A DNA stretch of 64,000 nt from Areca catechu. Its lineage: Eukaryota; Streptophyta; Magnoliopsida; Arecales; Arecaceae. The stretch spans positions 141,055,854 through 141,119,853 of the forward strand of contig CM038052.1 in assembly GCA_021397845.1 (NCBI GenBank), given 5' to 3'. Shown piece by piece: positions 33,513-43,372 of the stretch. The notes under the pieces are model-generated. The model saw only the letters and a program-made list of their open reading frames with translations. It searched no databases and was not told where the DNA came from. Each line of letters starts with the position of its first letter. Positions within the stretch are counted from its first letter, which is position 1. A program made the position numbers and the translations under genes.

Positions 33513-34156
33513 TTAAGACCTAATAAACCTCTTTAGTCGAGTCTGCTAGGTGTAGGTTTGAGTCTTTTGCATCATCTTGTTAGGAGTCTGCATGTGCCTA
33601 GCATGTTCACCACCCGCACTAATGTTAAAACAACTAGCTAATTCCCGAAGATGGATCAAAAAAATTTGATGTAGTGGATTTTATCTTGGTTAGGCTTAGG
33701 CCTAAAAGAAGCTTCATGCTCGCAGAGCCGGACCTTTTAAAGTGATAGAGAAGGTTGGATCAAATGCCTAGGTGTTAGAATTGCCTTCAGATTTGGGCAT
33801 TAGTTCTACCTTCAATATTATAGACCTGGTTGAGTATAGGGAACCGGCAGCGATACCTAGTGAGGCCTTTGGACCTATTCCTTTTCATTGTGAGTGACCC
33901 TAACCTAGAGTGTCCACAAACAAATTTGGCCTGAGAGAGGAGAACGGATCGAGCGTATCCTGGACGATCAAGCCATCACGACCCAGGGCCATGTCTATCA
34001 ACGCTTCCTGGTCCGATGGCAAGGCTGGCCAGTGTCGGACGATTCATGGATTTCTCGAGAGGACTTGCAACGCCTCAACCCAGACCTTCTCGAGAGATAT
34101 GTGAGCCAGTCTGACCTTCACTCGACAGGGTCGAGTTCCTCCCACCCCGGGAGAAT
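33513..34156 (+). pseudogene. E10 integrase C-terminus and chromodomain remnant
   Basis: After the ORF, 33620-34150 resembles the Pol tail of E8 (SSTFNIIDLVEYREPAAIPSEAF near 33800, then RIERILDDQAIT and QRFLVRWQGWPVSDDSW near 33990-34050) with several stops and small deletions. It ends directly at the 3' LTR. Kept probably because it contains the plus-strand priming region (inference). Confidence 0.8.
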
Positions 34157-35612
34157 TGGTGGGGACATTGGAGGCACCAGAATAAGACAGAGGCTTTTTC
34201 AACCCTCTGTAAATTGATCAATAATTTATGAGTCCATCTGTAATAAGGGCTTAGCTCATCTGAGTCCATTTTAGTTGTTATTTGAGTATTTTTAGTGGTT
34301 ATTTCAGTCCTGTACTAGTCAGCTCATGTTGAGCTAGTTCAGTCCAATGCTAGTCAGCTCATGTTGAGCTAATTTTATTTTTTTGAGTCCTGTCCAAGCA
34401 TACTGAAGACTCAAGACTATATAATACAAGTGAAGACCAAGTCCAACTAGATTGAAGACATGGACGTATAGCCCAAGTCCAACCCAGCTTGAAGATTTGA
34501 AGACCCCAGGAGGAAAATTCAGAAAACCCTGATTTCTTGCAGATGCCCTCCAGATGCCCAGATTCCCTTCCAGATGCCAAAATATATTCATATACCAAGG
34601 CATCCATGATTTTAGAGGTCCATCTACATCCTAGCCCAAAGAAATCAAGCCCAGGTGCCAAGCCTAAGCCCCTAAGAAGCAAGATACCAGGGAATATTCC
34701 TGCTACCTGGCTACCAGGCCACCCCAGCTTCCAGAGGCCCAAACCCATGCACCCGGGCCCCTTTGGGCCGGCCTTTTGCTGCTCTTAGAAGCCCAACACG
34801 CCCCCCTAGGCATCCTTGGAGTCTTGACCAAGTCAATAAATTTTTTAGGGATTTTTCTACCTAATATTTCCTTATTTTCTAGCTAGGGTTTGAGAGGGAA
34901 AAGGATTCTTATGTAAAGACTTATGTACCCTTACTTGGAGCCCAAGGTTAAGGGTCTATTTAAGGGACTCTAGCCTCTTGTATGAGGAGAATTTTTGATG
35001 AATGAAAACCTTGAGTTCTTCTATTGAGTGGTGTGATACCCTGCTATGTGCATAAAGGGGTTTGTGAGAGTTCTTCTTCCCGGTGTTTGCAATCATCTTC
35101 CTGCTGCCAACAAACCCTCCAGATCCCTGGACGCCCACTCCAAAAGAAGCCTTCCCTTGCTATTTTTACTTTGTTTTCTTGTTCCTTTGTGAGCTTTCTA
35201 ACCCTTGACAGGTCGTTTGCAGGTCCCTGAGTTCGTACGAATCCAACGACTCCAGTCAAGCCTCAATCGGATCATCGAGCAGAAAGTCGGGTATCCGCGA
35301 GTCTTTGGCTCGATTTTCCAGGCCGCATCCATCGAGGAACGAGAGACCCCTTCGCTGCGATCTTCACAGATATTGTCAGGTACACCCCTCTACTTCCAAT
35401 AGTTTTATTGTAGGAGAACTTGCCCTAACCGAGGCTTCTCAGCCCCGGCGGTCCTTCTTTGCTACTTTTCTAGGTCCTAATCTGCATGCTGATCTTCAAA
35501 AATTCATACAAAATTCCCTATAAATAATTTTGATCTGAAATTTGGGAATTAATCACCTAACTCAACATGTAAAACATACAAAAAAAATTGCATGCATATT
35601 AGTTCCCCATCA
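34157..35612 (+). repeat. E10 3' LTR
   Basis: A copy of 29478-30933, starting TGGTGGGGACATTGG and ending ttccccatca, followed by the duplicated tcctt. A TATA-like CTATTTAAGG is at 34956-34965. Confidence 0.92.
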
Positions 35613-36031
35613 TCCTTGATCCTCTCTTCAAGAAAAATTCTTGCCATCCTGGCTTTGGTTTATTTCTTATGGTATAGGGACCAAAGACACTGGATGGAGA
35701 TGTGGCGCCTCCTAGACTCTGGCATGTGGCTGGGAGTGTGGCGCCCACTTGCTTGGGCCTGGGAGAGAAAAATGTGGCACCCTGGACCTTGAGTTGACTG
35801 AAAAAAAAGTGGCACCAACCTGGAGAAGACCTAGACCACTACTAGGACTTGTACTGAGTCAACATGACTAAACAAAATTTAAATTACAGGGAAAAACAGA
35901 CTCAAGACTAAAATTGAGTTGACCAAGTCAACCCTTATTACAAAACCAGAAAACCCTAATTCTTCGGGCAAGGTCAATTAGAGATCCAGATGGAGCCCTG
36001 AAGTCTTCTTCTGAGTCTGGTGCCCGCACCA
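35613..36031 (-). repeat. E9 3' LTR, inner part
   Basis: It resumes with the duplicated tcctt and ends in gcccgcacca, the complement of the LTR start TGGTGCGGGCACCA. With 28189-29477 it makes an LTR of about 1.70 kb, matching the 5' LTR at 39549-41256. Confidence 0.88.
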
Positions 36032-36875
36032 ATTCTCTCGGGGTGGGAGGAACTCGATCCTGTCGAGTATGGATCAAGCTGGCTCTGGTATCTCTCCAAG
36101 AGGTCTGGGTCCAATTCTTGTAATTCTTCTCGGGAGATCCAAGAGTCATCAGAATCTGGCCTTCCTTGCCAGCGGACCAGGTATCTTTGGTATCCTCGAT
36201 TACGAGTAGAGATAACCTGATCATCCAGGATCTTTTCAATCTGCTCTTTCCTCACAGGCCAGTTTGTTGGTGGACACACAGGGTTGGGATCACTCTCAAT
36301 AACAGGATTAGGTTTCAAAGGCTTACTAGGAATCACAGCTGGCTCCCTATACTCTACTAAGTCTCTAATGTTGAAAGTAGAGCTATTGCCTAGTTCTGGA
36401 GGCAACTCGAGCACATAGGCATTGGATCCTACTCTCTTCACTACTCTAAATGGTCCAGCTCCTCTAGCATGTAGCTTTCTAACAGTTCCAGGAGGAAACT
36501 GCTCAGGCCTTAACCTAATCATTACATAGTCTCCCTCAACAAAAGTTTTGACTCGCCTTTGAGAATCAGCCAACTTCTTATAAGTTTCATTACTTAAAGT
36601 TATTTTGGCATGAATTTCTTTATGCAAGTCCTTTACATGCTATGCAAGTGCATCAAGAGACTTGTGTGTGTGGGCTAATAGTGAAATCAGATCAAGTGGT
36701 GTGTGAGGCTTGGATCCATGAACAATTTCAAAGGGACTCTAGCCTATAGACCTATTGATCGAAACATTATATGCAAATTTAGCCCTGGGTAAATACAAAT
36801 TCCAATTCCTGGTATTCTCACTCAACCAAAATCTGAGACAATGTCCTAAACTCGACTGATGATGCATTCCTAAAG
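36032..36875 (-). pseudogene. E9 integrase C-terminal half and chromodomain
   Basis: On minus: end of the integrase core (NWNLYLPRAKFAYN at about 36770-36810), a stop, then an open stretch 36627-35974 with the GPF module (GAGPFRVVKRVGSNAYVLEL) and a chromodomain (QRYLVRWQGRPDSDDSW), running into the LTR. This text is nearly the same as in E12. It may be expressed as a separate piece or only kept as RNA sequence. Confidence 0.85.
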
Positions 36876-36928
36876 AATGGACTTTATTCAAAGGAACCCT
36901 AGGTCTAAACCTAACAAACTACGGCTCT

Positions 36929-38600
36929 CTAGGTTTGACCTTGGGTCGGAGGATGGCATGCAGAGCCTGAAAACTTATCATGGGTGCCTAGTAGGTGCCA
37001 TAAGGTCTTCCAGAAGTAGGTGGAAAACCTAATAGATTCTGATACGTGGTTCACTCTAAAGACTTCGACAAAGTATACTTGGATGGAGTAAGAAGCATTG
37101 GAAGTCCTAGAAAAAGGGAGGAAATATGAGGTGGAGTCTCGAATTACCTGCTGGCTAAAGGTGGTGACCTGAAGGTTTGAATGGTGATCTATGAATGTCA
37201 ACTGGTCATCCTTACGAAAGGACAAGTTTGCTACTCCCAGGAATGGATCAAGAGATGGTTCGGGGAGTAGCCTAGGACATGTGATTGCAACATTTAAGGT
37301 TTGTTCTCTAAGCAAATAATGATCCACTTTCTAAAGAAATGGATTAGAGAATGATTCATGGAAGGGCCTATGGATGATGACCTCAAGACTTGAAATTTGA
37401 CCTATGGGTGCGGAAAGATATACTCTATAGAAGGGTAGGTCAGTCATGCGAAGGAAGGGGTCTGGGGCCATAAGGAGGACTTCTACAGGACTGGGTGAAT
37501 CAATCCGCTCAAGATAAGGATGTTCAACTGAGATTACGGGAGAGACCTTAGTGGCTGGGCATGGGACAAGGTCCAATTGTAAGAGGCTTGATTCAGTCAT
37601 CCTAAGGAGAGGATCTACCATAGGGTGGGCAAACTTAAACAGTTCAGTGCAAGGATCTTCAATTGGTACTTGGAGAATGACTATCATTAGAGGGTACGAA
37701 CTGATAGCTCGGGCTAACACTATGAGTTCTTCTTGGGGGTATTTGACTAAAGGAACCTGATTCTCACAAATCTCTTGAATTTCTGAACTAGGTCCTACCA
37801 CTTGGTTTCTCTCCAAGGTCTCCTCAGGTAAGGAACCAATAGTATCGATGTCACATTCTTCATGTTCTTCCCCCTCATATTCATCAACTAGACTCAAGCC
37901 AGCATCATATACTTCCTCGATGCCATCTTCAATGGGTTTCGGGTCAGTGGTAATCGGGTCAACTAATTCTGGGCTTGTCATACCTAACCTTTCTTCCTCA
38001 TTGGTAGGCTTGGGTTCTCCCTCATTAATGTCATCCTTAGGATTCTTACCACTTAGCTGTGCATAAGCCAGTCCTATGCATGGGCACTGACTAGATTTAT
38101 GGCCTCTTTCTCCACAAAACCAACATTTTTGCGATATAGGAACCTGGGTCACACTGGGTTTCAAGCTAGTAGAGACCTTACTTGGGCATGGGTGTGGATC
38201 TAAATGGTTTGATCTAGAAGACTTGGGTTGTTGAGTGACTGGTCTAGAATATTGTAAGGACCTCTCATAGAACGATCCACACTATAGATATCATGGTTAG
38301 GCTTCCTAGGGTTATGCTTGGGATCACGATATAAGGTCCTCCTAGGCTCCTGGTGTGGGTGAGGTTGAGGCACATTAAAATCTGGGTCAGGAGTCCAATT
38401 CTGATGTCTAGGTTCCCCAAGTACTTGGACTCGATCCCTAAGCTGGGTAAGATCCTCATGGACTTGTTCCTTAAACTAGGCAACAGTAGCAGTCATATCC
38501 TGACTCAATTTGTTCATACTTTTGGTAAGAGTTCTAACCATGGCCTCTAAATCAGGTTGGATTTGACCAGTTGGGAGGGTACTCCATTCCGGGTGGACAT
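36929..38600 (-). pseudogene. E9 Gag-linker-integrase fusion ORF, broken
   Basis: The start is the ATG at 38600 (MSTRNGVPSQ, as in E12). The first part is frameshifted near 38265-38480. The segment 38164-37331 has a complete CCHC knuckle (CWFCGERGHKSSQC, 38084-38125), the acidic LSLVDEYEGEE motif, and a linker sharing SLPEETLE..., SSEIQE and KYPQEE with E10. After one stop (about 37328) it continues 37327-36929 through TSYFLPF, FVEV and STYFWKTLWHLLG, the same integrase junction as E10. Protease, RT and RNase H are missing. Confidence 0.8.
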
Positions 38601-39501
38601 GATGATGCAAGCAAGCACACAGAATGTGACTAGACTAAAGCGACTACTGGCTCACTAGACCTAGAGTCCAAACTAGATGCCCAATCAGAGTGGCAAGCTA
38701 GCCTGTAGTAACTCAGGACTCAGCCAGGCAGGTGTAAGGGGAGTGTTAGGTCCCTAATTGCCAATCCTAGATACCAATCAGTGATTGGCCAGGTAGGCGG
38801 ACCAGCACACAAGCCCTTCGGGATGTAGTCCCTGAATCACTGTTATAGACACTGAGTACAAAGCACACACAGAGTAACCAGACAAACTGACTAAACCCTA
38901 GGCTGGACCTGACCAGTTGGTGTTCCTAGCCCACTAGGACAAATTAAGTCTAATAAATTTTAAAATTAGACTTAGGATCGAATGAATGGGTGGTGGTTTT
39001 GGGCTAAGGAGAGGTTATCAACTCCTCCCCTTATCTTAGATGCTCAATTGCCCTTAAGATGAATTAGGAGATGATCACTCAAAAAAAAAAAAAAAAAATT
39101 GAATTGCAGAAACATAGAAACAGAATTGCTGTAATTTAACTCTCAGAAATTTCACAGAAACCAATAAATTACAGTAAAATTAGGTAAAATAGAATCAATT
39201 ATAGTTGTTCCAGCAAAATAAAAATTACACAATTTGGAGTTACCTATAATGAGAAACAATTCCTACAACAGGATAGTTATAGACTGAAAATAGAATGCTT
39301 CCCCCGTTTACAATTCCTGCTACGAAGTTGTAACCCAGCGGATCCCCTACATGCCATAGGAACACCCCATGGAATGGGAAGAGGAGGCTTGCACCTCGCT
39401 TCGTTCCTAGGACCGGACGTCCTGGGGAGTCTACTTTGAGCAGACAAAGTAAAAAAGAGAGACACTCAAAACATGCAAGCAAGTCAGAAACCCTAGACAG
39501 G
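38601..39501 (-). other. E9 untranslated leader
   Basis: No gene. 38690-38970 holds the conserved leader block, including an inverted repeat at 38774-38788 (sense CCAATCACTGATTGG). 39240-39480 matches the E12 leader start. Confidence 0.6.
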
Positions 39502-39544
39502 GCTCTAATACCAAAATTGTTGCAGAACGAAAGCTCTGATACCA
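39502..39544 (-). other. E9 tandem primer binding sites
   Basis: Two PBS motifs 31 bp apart on minus: TGGTATCAGAGC at 39533-39544, next to the LTR end, and TGGTATTAGAGC at 39502-39513, which is followed by cctgtctagggtttctg as in E12 and so is the ancestral site. A third copy at 39564-39575 lies inside the LTR. The 3' LTR contains exactly one captured unit, which implies that the 39533 site primed the last round. Confidence 0.8.
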
Positions 39545-39548
39545 AAAT

Positions 39549-41256
39549 TGATGCAGAACGAAAGCTCTGATACCAAAAATGATGCAGAGGAAAAGAGATG
39601 ATGCGATGCGGAAGTAAATTAAGACTAATTCTTTTTTTTTATATATATTTTCAGAAGTCGGCTTTGACTCAAAGGAAAGTTAAACTAAATTGAAAGAAAC
39701 TATATAATAATTGAAAGCACAATTCAAAGAAACTAGATTATCAGAGTAGTTCAGAAGTAAAGGATTGCTGGGGGTTGAGAAACTCCCAGACCTAGGGTTT
39801 TGCTCTGAACTTTCAACAGGACAGAAGCAAAGAGAAGGGAAGGGTTATGTACCAGGCAGTTATCTTCACAGAGTTTGGTGGAAGGACTCTCTCGAGCAGA
39901 TTGTTGGATCCTCGGATTCGGATATCTTCGCAATGGATCCTCCAATACTTGTCCTTTGGCAGGGTTAGCTTCTCCTGAACTCAGGATCTGGGAAAGAAGA
40001 ACAAGTTAAGGAACCAGATACTCAAAGAAAGGATTTACTAGATAAGAAGAACTTGAAAATTGATGTTGCTGAAATCCTGATTCTCCTGGATGCTGATCTG
40101 ACTTCCTCTGGGATTTGCTCTGTATTCGAAGTAGCCGATCTGGACCCGGATGCTGGTGGTCGGCCTCTACTTGGAAGAGAGGGGCCGTGAGATGATGAGG
40201 TAGATTAGGGTTTGGATGATTGGTGGAATGAAGAAGATGATGGGCGGCTAGGGTTTGGAATTGAAGTGGCTAACCTAGGGTTTTGGTAGGATTTTGGGAT
40301 TGGAGATCACACACCTCCTCAAGTTTCCTAGGGAACCCGGATTTACTCCCTCACGAAGCTCAACACCTGAATACATGTGTAGAAGAGAGAAACACAAAGT
40401 TGCTCACACAGAAATTGATTTCATTCATCATTAAATTCAAGAGTTACATAGAGTTGAATATATAGACATAACAAAGAAATAAAATTTTATACATTTCCCA
40501 TGTGGGACTAATAGGACTAACCCATACTTTAGGCATCAAATTCTCTTCCCAAGACTCCTTCCATTAGTGGGCAGCCCAAAAACTCCAAGAAAATTTGAAA
40601 ATCTGCTCCAAATGGCAGGTTATGGGGGTGTCTCCAGTATCTCTCCATGAATCAAGGATTTTCCCTTCATGGTTTGGCTCATTTGGACACCTCCTAGTCT
40701 TTCTCCACAAGTTTAGGCTTCTTCCTTTCATGGCTTTGGCACTTTTGGAAACTTTTGGGAACCTCCTTGAATTCCACCCCAAGACATGCTCTCTTCCCTT
40801 TTATAACTTAGATTTTTATGGAACATTGTGGGGCACCTCCTTGATCCTCTCTTCAAGAAAAATTCTTGCCATCCTGGCTTGGGTTTATTTCTTGTGGTGT
40901 AGGGACCAAAGACACTAGATGGAGATGTGGCGCCTCCTGGACTCTGGCATGTGGCTGGGAGTGTGGCGCCCACTTGCTTGGGCCTGGGAGAAAAAAATGT
41001 GGCACCCTGGACCTTGACTTGACTGAAAAAAAAGTGGCACCAACCTGGAGAAGACCTAGACCACTACTAGGACTTGTATTGAGTCAACATGACTCAACAA
41101 AATTTAAATTGCAGGGAAATACAGACTAAAGACTAAAATTGAGTTGACCAAGTCAACCATTATTACAAAACTATAAAACCCTAATTCTTCGGGCAAGGTC
41201 AATCAGAGATCCAAATGGAGCCCTGAAGTCTTCTTCTGAGTCTGGTGCCCGCACCA
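39549..41256 (-). repeat. E9 5' LTR with captured PBS-like unit
   Basis: On minus it starts TGGTGCGGGCACCAGACTC (41256) and ends ttctgcatca (39549). The last 31 bp repeat the LTR-end/PBS junction, with TGGTATCAGAGC at 39564-39575. About 1.71 kb, close in length to the 3' LTR. ORFs such as 40595-40918 and 40866-41129 are LTR text. Confidence 0.85.
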
Positions 41257-41457
41257 AACCAGTGTTTTGCTTCTGCTATTTTGCAACTGCACAAGTTCTA
41301 CACCTGGCTACAATCTATGCAACATGCCTTTTCGATCCTGGCCAAAAGAACTGGTCCTCTATCGCTAAGATTGTCTTATTTCTACCAAAGTGACTAGCTA
41401 AATCTCCAGCATGAGTCTCCCAAATTAGGAACTCTCTAAGGGAAGTTCTAGGTATAC
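41257..41457 (-). pseudogene. E8 integrase zinc-finger part
   Basis: On minus: TSLREFLIWETHAGDLASHFG then RTCAVAK and QNTGL, the HHCC domain of the E8 integrase. It continues at 28188 on one side, across E9, and at 43378 on the other, across E11. A stop lies in the QQK stretch. The first five bases aacca are the E9 target duplication; tatac at 41453-41457 is the E11 target. Confidence 0.85.
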
Positions 41458-43372
41458 TGGTGCGGGCACCAGACTCAGAAGAAGACTTCAGGGCTCCATC
41501 TGGATCTCTGATTGACATTGCCCGAAGAATTAGGGTTTTCTGGTTTTGTAATAAGGGTTGACTTGGTCAACTCAATTTTAGTTTGAGTCTGTATTTCCCT
41601 ACAATTTAAATTTTGTTGAGTCATGTTGACTCAATACAAGTCCTAGTAGTGGTCTAGGTCTTCTCCAAGGTGCCACATTTTCTCCCAGGACCAAGCAAGT
41701 GGGCGCCACACTCCCAACCACACGCCAGAGTCCAGGAGGCGCCACATCTCCATCCAGTGTGCCTTGGTCCCCACACCACAAGAAAGCAGGTCCCTTCTTT
41801 CATGCACCACTTGGGGGAGAAATCCATCAAGATATCTCAATCCAAGGAGGAGCCAACTTCTTTCCAGATAAACCCAAGTCAGGATGGCAAGAATTTTTCT
41901 TGAAGAGAGGATCAAGGAGGTACCCCACAATGTTCCATAAAAACCCAAGTTATAAAAGGGAAGAGAGCATGTCTTGGGGAGAAAATCAAGGAGGCACCCA
42001 AAAGTTTCCCAAAGTGCCAAAGCCATGAAAGGAAGAAGCCTAAACTTGTGGAGCAAGACTAGGAGGTGTCCAAAAGAGCCAAACCATGAAGGAAAAATCC
42101 TTGATTCATGGAGAGATACTAGGAGACACCCCCACTACCTGCCAAAAATGTCCAAAACAAAGATGGGAAGGGCCTTGACTTAGGGAGGAAGAAAAGGAGG
42201 AGTCCAAAAGAGTTGATCCATGGAAGGAAAGAAATCCTCTCTTGAAGACCCAAGCAAGGAGGCGCCATCTACCTGCCTTTTATAACCCAAATCAAATTTT
42301 TTTGGTACCTTGGCCGACCATATGTGTATGGATTATCCTGATTTGTAGATCCCCTCCTTTAGTCCCACATGGGAAGATGTAAAATCCTACTCCCTTGTAA
42401 AGCCTTATAAATTAAACCCCTCTTGTAAGTTTAAAGGAATCAGATGAATGAAACCAAATTTTTTTGTGAGCAAAACTTTGTGTTTTCTCTTTTCCGCACT
42501 TGCTTCCAGGTGTTGAGCTCCGTGAGGGAGTAAATCCGGGTTCCCCTGGAACCTTGAGGAGGTGTGAGATCTCCAAAACCCCAAACCCTAGGTTAGCCAC
42601 TCCACTCCCAAACCCTAGCCGCCATCACCCTTCTTTTTCCACCAAGCCTAGTCTATTCCTCTTCTCACGGCCACCCTCTCCAAGTCCAGGCCGGCCACCA
42701 GCATCCAGCTCCAGTCCAGATACTTCAGATCTACAGCAGTTCTAAGAGGAAGTCAGATCGGCCACCAGGAGAATCCTGATTTCAGCAACTTCGGCTTTCA
42801 AGTTCTTCAACCTGGTAAAATCTTTTCTTGAGTTTCTGAATTCCATCATTTATTCCTCTTCTTTCCCAGATCTTGAGTCCAGAAGAAGCCAACCAAACCA
42901 CGAGACCAGTATTAGAGGATCCATTGTGAAGATAGCCGACTCCGAGGATCCCACAATCTGCTCGAGAGAGTTCTTCCACCAAAATCCTGAGAAGATCACT
43001 GTCTGGTTAGTAAACCATCTCTCCTCTCTATTTCTGTTCTGTTGAAAGTTCAGAGCGAAACCCTAGGTCTGGGAGTTTCTCAACCCCTAGCGATCCGTTA
43101 CTTCTGAACTACTCTGATAATTTAGTTTCTTCTAAACTGTGCTTTCAATCCTTACCTAGTTTCCTTCAACGTAGTTTAGCTTTACTTTGAGTCGAAGCCA
43201 ATTTCTGAAATATATATATAAAAAAAAATAATCTTAATTTTACTTCCACATACGCTTCTTTGTTCTTTGTTCTACATCATTTTTGGTATCAGAGCATTCG
43301 TCCTGCATCAATTTTGGTATCAGAGCTTTCATTCTGCATCAATTTTGGTATCAGAGCTTTCGTGCTGCATCA
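41458..43372 (+). mobile_element. E11: solo LTR with three captured PBS-like units
   Basis: A single LTR of the E9/E12/E14 family, plus orientation, starting TGGTGCGGGCACCAGACTC, flanked by the perfect duplication tatac (41453-41457, 43373-43377). No internal region is present, so it is a solo LTR from LTR-LTR recombination. The duplication lies after three 31-bp units, each containing TGGTATCAGAGC, so these belong to the LTR. Removing E11 rejoins the E8 integrase in frame. ORFs inside (41699-42028) are LTR text. Confidence 0.92.
43272..43372 (+). repeat. 31-bp tandem LTR-end/PBS units in E11
   Basis: TGGTATCAGAGC at 43284-43295, 43315-43326 and 43346-43357, period exactly 31 bp, each followed by a copy of the LTR end ctgcatca. 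The last copy ends at the target duplication. Confidence 0.9.

Larger units (their letters stand above)
29478..35612 (+). mobile_element. E10: non-autonomous gypsy derivative with intact gag-linker ORF
   Basis: A 6.1-kb element in the E9 3' LTR with the perfect duplication tcctt (29473-29477, 35613-35617). The LTRs are both 1456 bp and differ at a few dozen positions by eye (about 2%), so insertion is fairly recent. The 3.2-kb interior encodes one long ORF (31815-33512) and a degenerate integrase tail; protease, RT and RNase H are absent. Its LTR start, its end and its Gag start resemble E8, its likely autonomous partner (inference). Confidence 0.92.
28189..41256 (-). mobile_element. E9: non-autonomous gypsy chromovirus derivative, interrupted by E10
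   Basis: Inserted in the E8 integrase with target gacca/aacca (28184-28188, 41257-41261; one mismatch). The 3' LTR is 28189-29477 plus 35613-36031, the 5' LTR 39549-41256. The 3.5-kb interior has gag with a zinc knuckle, a novel linker and the C-terminal half of integrase, but no protease, RT or RNase H. It would need enzymes from a partner, most plausibly an E12-type element, which has the same LTR family and Gag start. Both LTRs contain a captured PBS-like unit near the 3' end. Confidence 0.88.

Noticed and set aside
41458..43372. E11 as the 5' LTR of a full element followed by its PBS
   Set aside because: The duplication tatac directly follows the third PBS-like unit, and E8 integrase sequence resumes in frame at once; there is no internal region.
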